Below, piece after piece: positions 41,475-49,440 of a stretch of DNA of 53,131 bases; within the stretch, counting starts at the first letter, position 1; every line of letters starts with the position of its first letter. The notes under the pieces were generated by a model. The model saw nothing but the letters and a program-made list of their open reading frames with translations. It searched no databases and was not told the DNA's origin. Source of the DNA: Actinomycetes bacterium (lineage in GTDB: Bacteria; Actinomycetota; Acidimicrobiia; Acidimicrobiales; RAAP-2). The stretch is taken from contig JAKBTL010000060.1 of the NCBI GenBank assembly GCA_021844425.1, positions 1-53,131 on the forward strand, written 5' to 3'. The position numbers and the translations under genes were made by a program.

Positions 41475-43784
41475 GTGAACGACACGTCATTTGACTGCCT
41501 CGTCGCGTGGGAGGGAAGCGAAGAGCCGGGACCGGCATGGCCGCGGACGATCGAGGGATCGCCGGAGCACCGCCTCGGGCCCGTTCTCCGGCTGCGCCAT
41601 GAGCAGATCGGCGTCGTCGGATCGCTCGGGCGACGACGCAACGACCTCGTGGGTCGGGCGAAGGAGCCGTTCGTGTGCTTCGTGCCGCCAGGTGCCGATG
41701 TGACCTGCGACGACGTCGCCGCCGGTGTGCGCCGCCTGCGCGAGGATGCCCGGGCCTCTGCAGCGGCCCTCGGCCGTGGGGTTCCGGCGACCGAGCAGGT
41801 GACCTTCTTCGGCCTGCCGTGGTGGAGCGACCGGGGGCGCACGCGGCCTCTGCGGCGCGAGATCCTGGCGTCCATGGGCTCGGCGGCGGTCTTCCGGCGC
41901 GAGGACCTCGATGCGATCGGCGGGTACGAAGAGGACCTCGGCGACCTCCTCGCGGAGCTCGACGTCGGCTGGCGGCTGTGGCTGGCGGGAGGGCGAGTGT
42001 ACGACCTGCGGTCCGAGGAGGTCCGTGGGGCTGTGGGCGGCGCAGCCGCCGGCGCTACGCGTTCGGGCCGGGGAGCCGGCGTGCGCTCCGACGAGCTCGT
42101 CGACGCGATCAGGGTGGCGTGGCGCTGCTACGACGACGAGCGGGCGACGGCGGCGCTCGCCGCCGGGTTGCTGCTCGCGCCGCTCTTGGTCGAGCCGGCT
42201 GACGCCGCCGCCGTGGTGCCCTCGGTGCGAGCGGCGATCGTCGCGTCTGACGGAGCCAGGGCCCGCGTGCAGCGGACTCGCACGCGGCGCGATTCCGAGA
42301 TCCTCCACCTCCTCGGCGACCCTCTGGAGGTGCCAGGGCTCGAGCCCGCGGCACTCGAGCCCCTCGTCGACGAGCTCGCCCTCGGTGAGCTGTTCCGCAG
42401 GCGCCGCAGGGTCCTCGTCGTCACCGGCGACGTCGTTGGCCCGGGAATGGCCGGCCCCGCGATCCGTGCCTGGCACATGGCGGAGTGCCTCTCCGACGAG
42501 CACGACGTCGTGCTCGCGACCACGTCGCAGCGCAGCACTGGACTTGGCGCGGGCTTCCGCCTCGAGATGCCCGACGCGGCGGGTTTCGAGCAGCTCGCGG
42601 CCTGGTGCGACGTCATGGTGCTCCAGGGGTTCGTCCTGCTCCACGTGCCGGCGTTGCGCCGCCCGGACAAGGTCACGGTCGTCGACGTCTACGACATCTT
42701 GCACCTCGAGGCGCTCGAGCTGTCGAAGCGAGCGTCCGACGGGTCGCGTGCCGAGCACGTCGGCGCCTCGCTGCACGCCCTCAACGACCAGGCTGCTCTC
42801 GGGGACTTCTTCATCTGCGCGAGCGAGAAGCAGCGGGACTACTGGATCGGGCACCTCTCCGCGCTCGGACGGGTGAACGCGGCCACCTACGGCTACGACC
42901 CGCTGCTGCGCAGGCTCGTCGACGTTGTCCCGTTCGGTCTGCCGCCGGCCGCGCCGCGCAGGAGCGGTCCTGGGCCGCGGGCGACGATCCCTGGCATCGG
43001 GCCCGATGACGACGTCGTGCTGTGGGCGGGGGGCATCTACGACTGGTTCGACCCGGTGACCCTCGTGCGTGCAATCGGTCGGCTGCGCAACCGGCGTCCG
43101 CAGGTGCGGCTCGTGTTCATGGGCACCCGGCACCCGAACCCCGAGGTACCCGAGATGGCGATGGCCCACGAAGCCCGTCGCCACGCGCGGTCCCTCGGCA
43201 TCGAGGGCACCCACGTCTTCTTCAACGAAGGCTGGGTCGACTACGACAGCCGGCAGAACTGGCTGCTCGATGCCGACGTCGGGGTGAGCACCCACTTCGA
43301 TCATGCCGAGACGGCGTTCGCGTTCCGCACGCGCCTCCTCGACTACCTCTGGGCCGGTCTCCCGGTGGTGGCGACGTCGGGGGACGCCTTCGCCGAGATG
43401 ATCGTGCGAGAGGGGCTCGGGCGCGTGGTCGAGCCGGAGGACGCCGCCGGGCTCGAGCAGGCGCTCTACGAGCTGCTGAGCGACGCGTCCGCCTCGGCCG
43501 CGTGCCGGGAGAACATCGAGCGCGTGCGCCGCGCGTTCGAGTGGCCGACGACCCTGGACCCTCTCCTGCGCTTCTGCCGGGAGCCGTCGCGGGCGGCCGA
43601 CAAGGTCGACCGGCTGTCCTACGCTGCAGCCGACGGTGTTCTCGCCCGGCTGAAGCGGAGGACGCAGACGGCCGCCGCGCTGTACGCGGAGGGAGGCGCG
43701 CCGGCGGTGGCGAGCGCCGCAAGGCAGCGTCTCCGGCGCGCCGCTGGGATCGAGCGCAGACCAGGGACGCCAGGGGCCAGCTGA
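41475..43784 (+). CDS. Fusion: degenerate GT2-like domain + GT4-like glycosyltransferase
   Basis: 769 aa. Residues 1-200 look like a GT2 remnant: FDCLVAWEGSEEP, EPFVCFVPPGADVTCDD, then AAVFRREDLDAIGGYEEDLG and LLAELDVGWRLWLAGG, the usual GT2 acceptor/base region, but no clear DxD. Residues 330-700 are the GT4-like part (VLVVTGDVVGPGMAGPAIR, CASEKQRDYWIGHLSALGR, LWAGGIYDWFDPVTLVRA, MGTRHPNPEVPEMA, LLDYLWAGLPVVATSGD), a paralogue of the divergent gene at 39902-41233. The C-terminal 60 residues are basic and Ala-rich. Convergent with ppx (21 bases apart). Confidence 0.85.
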   Translation: MNDTSFDCLVAWEGSEEPGPAWPRTIEGSPEHRLGPVLRLRHEQIGVVGSLGRRRNDLVGRAKEPFVCFVPPGADVTCDDVAAGVRRLREDARASAAALGRGVPATEQVTFFGLPWWSDRGRTRPLRREILASMGSAAVFRREDLDAIGGYEEDLGDLLAELDVGWRLWLAGGRVYDLRSEEVRGAVGGAAAGATRSGRGAGVRSDELVDAIRVAWRCYDDERATAALAAGLLLAPLLVEPADAAAVVPSVRAAIVASDGARARVQRTRTRRDSEILHLLGDPLEVPGLEPAALEPLVDELALGELFRRRRRVLVVTGDVVGPGMAGPAIRAWHMAECLSDEHDVVLATTSQRSTGLGAGFRLEMPDAAGFEQLAAWCDVMVLQGFVLLHVPALRRPDKVTVVDVYDILHLEALELSKRASDGSRAEHVGASLHALNDQAALGDFFICASEKQRDYWIGHLSALGRVNAATYGYDPLLRRLVDVVPFGLPPAAPRRSGPGPRATIPGIGPDDDVVLWAGGIYDWFDPVTLVRAIGRLRNRRPQVRLVFMGTRHPNPEVPEMAMAHEARRHARSLGIEGTHVFFNEGWVDYDSRQNWLLDADVGVSTHFDHAETAFAFRTRLLDYLWAGLPVVATSGDAFAEMIVREGLGRVVEPEDAAGLEQALYELLSDASASAACRENIERVRRAFEWPTTLDPLLRFCREPSRAADKVDRLSYAAADGVLARLKRRTQTAAALYAEGGAPAVASAARQRLRRAAGIERRPGTPGAS

Positions 43785-43805
43785 GGGACCTGAGCAGCTT
43801 GCCGG

Positions 43806-44807
43806 TCACTGCCGCGGCGCCGTCCTCGACGTCGCCAGGCTTGCGACCAGGCCGTCGAGGATGTCCGACTCCGAGACGATGCAGCGGGGAAAGCCGAACC
43901 GGCGCATGACCTCACGCATGACGAGCACGCCTCCGACGATGACGTCCTCCCTGCCCTCCACCATCCCGGCGTGCGCGGCACGAGCTTCGACCGTCTCTGC
44001 GGCGAGGCGGTCCGCCCACGTCTCGACGGTGCTCGAGGTGAGCTCGGAGTGGTGGACGAGCTCAGGGTCGTACGTCGTCCAGCCGTGCGCCAGCATGGAG
44101 AGCGTCGTCACGGTCCCCGCCAGCCCGACGAGCGTCGCATGCTGGGGCACCTCGCGCAGGACCGGGAGGGCGTCCGCCGCACGGTCGAGGCCGCGCCGGA
44201 CGGCGGCCGCCGTCTCCTCGAGCTCCCCTGCGAGCGGCGGGTCGTGGTGCAGGTACCGCTCGGTCAGCCGAACGCACCCGACGTCGAGCGACACGACGCG
44301 AGGAGCAGCGTCGCCGGCAACGAGGGCCGTGAGCTCCGTAGAGCCTCCACCGACGTCGAGGACCACGTAGGGGCCCTTTCCCGCATCGAGCTCTGCGACC
44401 GCGCCCGCATAGGCGAGCCGTCCCTCCTCTTCGCCCGAGAGCAGCTCGACGGTCGCGCCGAGGGTCGCTGCGGCGGCGTCGAGGAACTCCTGGCCGTTCG
44501 AGGCGTCGCGGACAGCGGACGTGGCCACCGCTCGGACCGCGACCACGCCGAGATCGTCCATGAGCCCCCGGTAGGTGCGCAGGGCCTCGATCGTGCGAGC
44601 GGTCGCATCTCGTCCGAGCGTGTGGCGGGCGTCGACCCCCTCGCCGAGCCGCGTCACTCGCAGCTCCCGGGCGAGCTGCGCACCGTGCTCGTCGGTGACC
44701 AGCAGGCGCGTCGAGTTCGTTCCGCAGTCGATCGCGGCGGCGATCCAGCGCGTGGGGCGTGCCTGGGCTCCTGGGTGCTCGCGCGGGCCCGGCTGGCGCT
44801 CAGCCAT
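43806..44807 (-). CDS. ppx: Ppx/GppA-family exopolyphosphatase
   Basis: 333 aa. ASKHA-type phosphatase: AAIDCGTNSTRLLVTD (23-38; usual SN is TN), VRAVATSAVRDASNG, LLSGEEEGRLAYAGA (catalytic Glu), VVLDVGGGSTELT and LVGLAGTVTTLSML. The short two-domain form usual in actinobacteria. It removes phosphate from polyphosphate or pppGpp. In mycobacteria it directly follows DUF501; here it is the last gene of a minus-strand glycan operon, overlapping the upstream gene by eight bases. Confidence 0.93.
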   Translation of the reverse strand: MAERQPGPREHPGAQARPTRWIAAAIDCGTNSTRLLVTDEHGAQLARELRVTRLGEGVDARHTLGRDATARTIEALRTYRGLMDDLGVVAVRAVATSAVRDASNGQEFLDAAAATLGATVELLSGEEEGRLAYAGAVAELDAGKGPYVVLDVGGGSTELTALVAGDAAPRVVSLDVGCVRLTERYLHHDPPLAGELEETAAAVRRGLDRAADALPVLREVPQHATLVGLAGTVTTLSMLAHGWTTYDPELVHHSELTSSTVETWADRLAAETVEARAAHAGMVEGREDVIVGGVLVMREVMRRFGFPRCIVSESDILDGLVASLATSRTAPRQ

Positions 44808-45885
44808 CCCGCTCCTTCACGCCGAGCACCCCGGCGAGCCTGTCCACCAAGCTGTCCGGATCGCCGTACCAGCGGTCGGCCACCTCCTTGCCCACGGACG
44901 AGAGCGCCTGGCGCGTCGGCGGGTCGAAGAGCGCGTCGGCGGAGGCGAGCAGCTCGGTGGTCGAGGAGAAGCGCAGCCCCCCGCCGCTTCGGGCGAGCCC
45001 GTCTGCCGCGGATCCCACGGGCACCGCGATGGGCGTGCCGTAGCGGAGTGCCTCGACGCATTCGCGCGCGAACACGTCGCCCGGCAGCAAGTCTACGACC
45101 CCGAGTGCTCGGGCCATGAGGATCCACAGGTCCATGCGCGTATGGACGTCGAACTCCGCCACGCACGATCGGGACCGCCAGACTCGGGCGATCCCTCCTT
45201 CGACGACGACGACGTGGCGGCGCGGGAAGCGGGCGAGCACCCATCGAATTCTTTCCGACGGCCACGGGCTCGTCGGCATCTCGAGACGGTCGCCGAGGAC
45301 CAGCAGGTACTCGGGAGTCGACCGAAGACCGTAGTGGCGCCGAGCGCTCGCGCCCGGATGGACCCTCGTGTACAACCCGACGCGATGGAGCCCGGGAGCG
45401 GCAAGCTCGCCTCCCTCGGCGCTCGCTCCGAGGTCGACGGCAAGCAGCGCGCCCTTCGAGCTGCCGGTGCGGCCGACTGCCCACACGGGTGCGCCCGGCG
45501 CCATCGACGCTGCCATCGCCCGGCCGCCCAGGTCCGCAGCCTCGACCAGGACTGCCCGATAGCGCAGCGGAGCTGCCGCTACACGCTCGGGCTCCGGCCA
45601 CCTGTCGCGCGCCGGACCGCCGGCTGGCGTCAGGTCGAACGCGCCGTCCGCGACGCGCGGCCCGTCGCCCGGCACCACCACGTCGACATCGACCACCCTC
45701 GAGAGCGCGCCTGCCACGCTCCGCACCGCGGCAGCCATCTCGCCGAGCGGGGCAGTGGCCCAGGACCTGCCCAGGACGGCGACTCTGGGGCGTCGAGCTC
45801 GGTCGACAAGCGCGGGCTCGTTCGTGACGCCGGCTCGGGGCGTAGGGGCAGGCACGGCGGTGGGCTCGGCTGCGCGAGCGCTCAC
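44800..45885 (-). CDS. GT4-like (GT-B fold) glycosyltransferase, divergent
   Basis: 361 aa. RRPRVAVLGRSWATAPLGEM begins a Rossmann strand-loop; LLVLGDRLEMPTSPWPSERI, RHVVVVEGGIARVW and FDVHTRMDLWILMARALGVV follow. GDVFARECVEALRYGTPIAV at the C-terminus resembles the EX7E region of GT4 enzymes (Glu, seven residues, Ala/Glu). The N-terminal acceptor domain is short and poorly conserved. Located between the repeat protein and ppx with four- and eight-base overlaps, so co-translated with the glycan genes. Could be a degenerate or non-catalytic GT. Confidence 0.65.
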   Translation of the reverse strand: MSARAAEPTAVPAPTPRAGVTNEPALVDRARRPRVAVLGRSWATAPLGEMAAAVRSVAGALSRVVDVDVVVPGDGPRVADGAFDLTPAGGPARDRWPEPERVAAAPLRYRAVLVEAADLGGRAMAASMAPGAPVWAVGRTGSSKGALLAVDLGASAEGGELAAPGLHRVGLYTRVHPGASARRHYGLRSTPEYLLVLGDRLEMPTSPWPSERIRWVLARFPRRHVVVVEGGIARVWRSRSCVAEFDVHTRMDLWILMARALGVVDLLPGDVFARECVEALRYGTPIAVPVGSAADGLARSGGGLRFSSTTELLASADALFDPPTRQALSSVGKEVADRWYGDPDSLVDRLAGVLGVKERDG

Positions 45886-46664
45886 CGGTTGCTACCGGGC
45901 GGGCGCTCGGGAACGTCCGGCCGGGGCTGGTCGAGCGCCCTGGGCTGGTCGAGCGCGCTGGGCTGGTCGAGCGCGCTGGGCTGGTCGAGCGCGCTGGGCT
46001 GGTCGAGCGCGCTGGGCTGGTCGAGCGCGCCGAGCGCCGCCTGCACGCGGACGAGGTCTTCGCTCAAGCGATCGACCACGTCTTCGACGAGAAGCTCGAG
46101 ATGCCCGACCCTCTGCGCGATCTCGTCCATGCGCTCGGCGAGCGCGGCGACCGCGCGGACGAGGCTTCCAGTGAACTCGCGGTCCGCGCCGGCGTCGGCT
46201 CTGGCCACCGCTGCGACGCGCGCGCGGACCTTTGCCCGGACACCGCCTCCGGTGCCGCTGCTCCCGCCTCCAACTCCATGGGCGCGGCCACCTTCGCCGC
46301 GGGCGCCCTCGCCGCGCTCGGCGCCTGACGGACCTGCGGCGAGTGAGGCTTCGCCGGCCTGGCCGCTCACGAGCCGGGCGAACTTGACGTGCAGGGAGGC
46401 GATCTCGTCGGCCTCTCGCAGCGGCGGCGGCAAAGGAGGCGGCTCAGCACGACGCGAAAGCAGCCGGGGTGCTGCGGGGAACCGCGGGTTCCCGGTCTTC
46501 ACGCCCTCGCCGGGTCCCCCAGCTCCGCCCGGCCCAGTCTCGTCCGACCCAGCTCCGCCCGGCCCAGTCTCGTCCGACCCAGCTCCGCCCGGCCCAGTCT
46601 CGTCCGACCCAGCTCCGCCCGGCCCAGTCTCGTCCGGCCCAGCTCCGCCCGGCCCCCGAGTCAT
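45882..46664 (-). CDS. Coiled-coil protein with two different tandem-repeat arrays
   Basis: 260 aa from ATG 46664 (ATGA overlap with the upstream GT2 gene). Residues 3-50 are 10-residue GPGGAGSDET repeats; 75-100 hold ADEIASLHVKFARLVSG; a Gly/Ala-rich stretch follows. Residues about 155-215 form a strong amphipathic helix region (DREFTGSLVRAVAALAER, MDEIAQRVGHLELLVEDVVD, RLSEDLVRVQAALG). It then runs directly into six ALDQPS hexapeptides. No membrane span, signal or catalytic motif. I do not recognise the family. Position between two glycosyltransferases suggests a scaffold or length-determining partner, which is speculation. Its 3' end overlaps the next start by four bases. Confidence 0.75.
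   Translation of the reverse strand: MTRGPGGAGPDETGPGGAGSDETGPGGAGSDETGPGGAGSDETGPGGAGGPGEGVKTGNPRFPAAPRLLSRRAEPPPLPPPLREADEIASLHVKFARLVSGQAGEASLAAGPSGAERGEGARGEGGRAHGVGGGSSGTGGGVRAKVRARVAAVARADAGADREFTGSLVRAVAALAERMDEIAQRVGHLELLVEDVVDRLSEDLVRVQAALGALDQPSALDQPSALDQPSALDQPSALDQPRALDQPRPDVPERPPGSNR
45925..46032. repeat. Six 18-bp tandem repeats, C-terminus of the coiled-coil protein
   Basis: Units at 45925, 45943, 45961, 45979, 45997 and 46015; consensus GGCTGGTCGAGCGCGCTG. They encode ALDQPS hexapeptides on the minus strand. Inner copies are identical. Confidence 0.95.
46521..46655. repeat. Four and a half 30-bp tandem repeats, N-terminus of the coiled-coil protein
   Basis: 30-bp units at 46521, 46551, 46581 and 46611 with a half unit to 46655. 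On the minus strand they encode GPGGAGSDET. The first three units are identical, which suggests recent duplication. Confidence 0.95.
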
Positions 46665-48502
46665 CTGCCCGTGCTCCTGGTCGTCACGGCTGTCAGAGCT
46701 GCTGCGTCCGACGCCTCGAGCTCGTCGACTGCGAGCACTGGCCACGGCTCGTCGAGCGCAGCGGCGAAATCGAGTCGTGAGAGGCGCCGATTGTAGAACG
46801 GGTCGCCTTCTTCGACCGCCGCTCCCCAACGTGCCGCGAACGCGGCCGCGGTCTCCTCGCTCCCCGACGTGCCGCGGGTCGGGGACTCGTGGTGGACCAG
46901 CTCTACGCCGGCTTCGAAGACGACGCGCAACCCGCGTCGCCGAGCGCGCAGGCAGTAGTCCACGTCGTTGAAGTCGAGCCCGAGGCCTTCGTCGAACCCG
47001 CCGAGCTGCTCGAAGACGTCTCGACGCGTCGCCATGCACGCGCCGGTGACCGCCGACACGTCGCGGGTGAGGACCGCCATGCCGAGGTAGCCAGGTCTGC
47101 CTGGATCGAGCCCCGCGAGCACGTGCCCGGTGGCGCCCGCAAGTCCGAGGACGATGCCCGCATGCTGGAGCTGGCCGTTCGGGTACACGAGCCGTGCCCC
47201 CACGGCCCCGACCTCCGGCCGCAGGGCCTGGGCGACGAGGAGCTCTATCCACCCGGGCGTTCCGCCCTGCACGTCGTCGTTCACGAAGAGAAGGATCTCG
47301 CCTCGTGCACCTGGTACGGCAGCGTTGTTCAGTGCGGCCCAGTTGAACGGGCGGTCGTCTCGGCGCACGACGACGCGGATGTCCTGGCTCAGGCGGGCGA
47401 CCAGCATCTCGACCACCGTCGCGGTCTCCGGCTCGGTGGAGCCGTTGTCGACGAGCACCAGCTCCAGGTCGATGCCAGGATCCCCACGCGACTCGTTGCC
47501 CGTCGCTCCTGCGTGCAGCGACTCCGCGCACGCCCGGAGCAGCGTGGTGCTGTCGACGAACGGGACGATCGCGCTCACGGTCGTGCGCTCTCTACCCGAG
47601 GGGCGCGTGCGCCGGACGCTCCAGCTCGCAGGGATCGGACCTGGCTCGACAGAGGCACGCTCGCCGCGCCGAGAGAGCGCGTCGGTGACGGCTGCCGGCC
47701 CTGCCGGTCGCGCCGCCCGTCGACGGTGGCAGAGCACGTCGGGCACATGGGCGACACGCGAGGTCCGTTCGGTCACCCGGAGGAGGAGATCGTGCTCCCA
47801 GTCGCCGTGGGGGACCGATCGAATGCCCCCCGCAGCGATGGCCGGAGCGACCCGCAGCGCGACTGGCCTGCCGAGGTAGTACCACGAGAGCAGTAGCTCC
47901 GGTGACCAGTCGGGCTTCAGGATCGGCGCCGACATCAGGCCGTCCGGCGCGATCCGGTCCTCGTCGGCGTACGCGACGTCGGCGTCGACGAGGGCCGCGC
48001 TGAGCTGCGCCACCGCATCGGGTGCGAGCTCGTCCCCCGGCTCGAGGAACGCGACCGCGGGGGAGGCGCTCTCCTCCATCGCTGCTGTGTAGGCCGCTGC
48101 GAGCCCAGTGCCTTCCGGCTGGGTGTGGATCCTCACGCGCCGTGTGGGGGCGGCACCGAGCGCCTCCGTGACCGCGCTGTCCATCGTCGAGTCGGACGCG
48201 CCGACGATCGTGATCGACAGCGACCAGCTCTCGACCGTCTGGGCCACGACGGATCCAAGGGTTCTTCTCACCTCGTCGGGGTCGACCCACCCTCGACCGT
48301 CCGGGCGCCTCGGATCGACCACCACGAGGAGCGCGACCTCGGGACCCGCCTTCGGCGGGGGTTCGACCGTGAGGCGCCAGAAGTCGCGGGTCGCTGCCCA
48401 TCTGCGGTAGCGCGCGACGTCGCTGGCTGCATCCGGTCGCAGCGGTCGCGGCGCCTGCGGGAAGAACAGCACCCTCGCCTGGTCGGGTGGCACGGCCCCC
48501 AC
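46661..48502 (-). CDS. Tandem GT2 glycosyltransferase (O-antigen/rhamnan type)
   Basis: 613 aa from GTG 48502 (GTG 48493 also possible). Domain 1 (55-260): VALLVVVDPRRPDGRGW, SVVAQTVESWSLSITIVGAS, FLEPGDELAPDAV, YADEDRI and LKPDWSPELLLSWYYLGR, the first-domain signature of tandem GT2 enzymes. Domain 2 (308-570): VSAIVPFVDSTTLLR, LVLVDNGSTEPETATVV, FNWAALNNAA, LLFVNDDV (DxD-like 408-410), GACMATRRDVFEQLGGFDEG and DVDYCLRARRRGLRVVF. Such proteins build surface polysaccharide chains. It leads the four-gene minus operon ending with ppx; every junction overlaps. Confidence 0.88.
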   Translation of the reverse strand: MGAVPPDQARVLFFPQAPRPLRPDAASDVARYRRWAATRDFWRLTVEPPPKAGPEVALLVVVDPRRPDGRGWVDPDEVRRTLGSVVAQTVESWSLSITIVGASDSTMDSAVTEALGAAPTRRVRIHTQPEGTGLAAAYTAAMEESASPAVAFLEPGDELAPDAVAQLSAALVDADVAYADEDRIAPDGLMSAPILKPDWSPELLLSWYYLGRPVALRVAPAIAAGGIRSVPHGDWEHDLLLRVTERTSRVAHVPDVLCHRRRAARPAGPAAVTDALSRRGERASVEPGPIPASWSVRRTRPSGRERTTVSAIVPFVDSTTLLRACAESLHAGATGNESRGDPGIDLELVLVDNGSTEPETATVVEMLVARLSQDIRVVVRRDDRPFNWAALNNAAVPGARGEILLFVNDDVQGGTPGWIELLVAQALRPEVGAVGARLVYPNGQLQHAGIVLGLAGATGHVLAGLDPGRPGYLGMAVLTRDVSAVTGACMATRRDVFEQLGGFDEGLGLDFNDVDYCLRARRRGLRVVFEAGVELVHHESPTRGTSGSEETAAAFAARWGAAVEEGDPFYNRRLSRLDFAAALDEPWPVLAVDELEASDAAALTAVTTRSTGR

Positions 48503-48659
48503 ATTGGCACGTCCCCTGGCGCTGGCGCTCGTACGCGCCGACCTGTCACGATGCGGCGATGCGTTCGAAAGGATGCAGCGCGTGCACCCCGCCGTACGGC
48601 GCGGCCCAGCCCGCCCGGTGCGGCGCGGTCGGGGGAGCCTCGGTCCCGTGCGGCGTCCC

Positions 48660-49271
48660 GTGACGGCGCGCCCGGTCCCAGCCCCGCTCGAGCTCGCGGG
48701 GCGCCGGGTGCTGCTCCGGACGCTCACCGAAGCGGACTACGAGGCATGGCACGAAGTGCGCGCCCGGTGCCGGGATTGGCTGCTGCCCTGGGAGCCGCGC
48801 CCGAAGGGCGCGCCGCCCGCAGCCGAGGACCGTGCGAGCTTCGCTGCGCGTTGCGCGCTGCGCGAGCGCGAGCGCGAGCTCGGCACCGGCTACGGCTTCG
48901 GGATCTTCGTCGGCGGGCGGTTCGCGGGCGAGATCACCCTCTCGTCGATCCAGCGAGGACCGTTCCAGACTGGGCACATCGGCTATTGGATCGACCGCGA
49001 CCTCGCAGGGCATGGTTACGTGCCCGAAGCGGTCGTCGTCGTGCTCGCCTTCGCGTTCGACACGATCTCGCTGCATCGAGTGGAGATCTCGATCATCCCG
49101 AGGAACCGTGCCAGCTTGCGAGTCGTCGAGAAGCTGGGTGTGCGCTCCGAGGGGATCGCGCAGAAGTACCTCGAGATCGACGGGGAGTGGGAGGACCACG
49201 CCAAGTTCGCGATCACGTCGGAGGAGTGGAGACGCCGGCGCGACCAGCTGATCGCCGAGTGGACCAGCTGA
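48660..49271 (+). CDS. GNAT acetyltransferase, RimJ/RimL type
   Basis: 203 aa from GTG 48660. LELAGRRVLLRTLTEADYEA opens the fold; GFGIFVGGRFAGEITLSSI, GHIGYWIDRDLAGHGYVPEA (acetyl-CoA loop) and IIPRNRASLRVVEKLGVRSEG are typical of ribosomal-protein or small-molecule N-acetyltransferases. Upstream in-frame starts (ATG 48573, TTG 48504) add an Arg-rich, unconserved stretch overlapping the divergent promoter. Divergent from the tandem GT2; followed by an intrinsic terminator. Confidence 0.85.
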   Translation: MTARPVPAPLELAGRRVLLRTLTEADYEAWHEVRARCRDWLLPWEPRPKGAPPAAEDRASFAARCALRERERELGTGYGFGIFVGGRFAGEITLSSIQRGPFQTGHIGYWIDRDLAGHGYVPEAVVVVLAFAFDTISLHRVEISIIPRNRASLRVVEKLGVRSEGIAQKYLEIDGEWEDHAKFAITSEEWRRRRDQLIAEWTS

Positions 49272-49286
49272 GTGCAGGCTCAGCCG

Positions 49287-49310
49287 AGCACCCGTCGGTG
49301 CTTTCTTTCG
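49287..49310 (+). terminator. Intrinsic terminator after the GNAT gene
   Basis: AGCACC (49287-49292), loop CGTC, GGTGCT (49297-49302), then TTCTTTCG. A short GC stem and a T-rich tail 16 bases after the stop codon. Confidence 0.6.
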
Positions 49311-49424
49311 CCCCTGCGCTGAACGGCCCGGAGGAACCGGCGCCGGTCTTGACGAATCGCTCGTCGCGGACGGGCAAGGCGCTTCACCGCCGCCCAGAGA
49401 CGGTGCACGGCGCAGTGTTGTCGG

Positions 49425-49440
49425 TAGCCTCCGCGTCATG
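49425..49440 (+). promoter_or_regulatory. -10 element TAGCCT 7 bases before the SNF2 gene ATG
   Basis: TAGCCT at 49425-49430, then seven bases to ATG 49438; no Shine-Dalgarno. Suggests a leaderless helicase transcript after the upstream terminator. Confidence 0.45.

Noticed and set aside
41234-41875. Upstream extension of the GT4 gene at 39902-41233
   Set aside because: It would run antisense into the divergent GT gene and has low-complexity basic sequence; conserved motifs begin at ATG 41233.
46665-47531. Upstream extension of the coiled-coil repeat protein
   Set aside because: It is a frame-shifted shadow of the tandem GT2 gene; the ATGA overlap at 46661-46664 marks the start.
35374-48502. 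Recently acquired genomic island
   Set aside because: There is no integrase, transposase, direct repeats or border tRNA, and base composition matches the flanks by eye.
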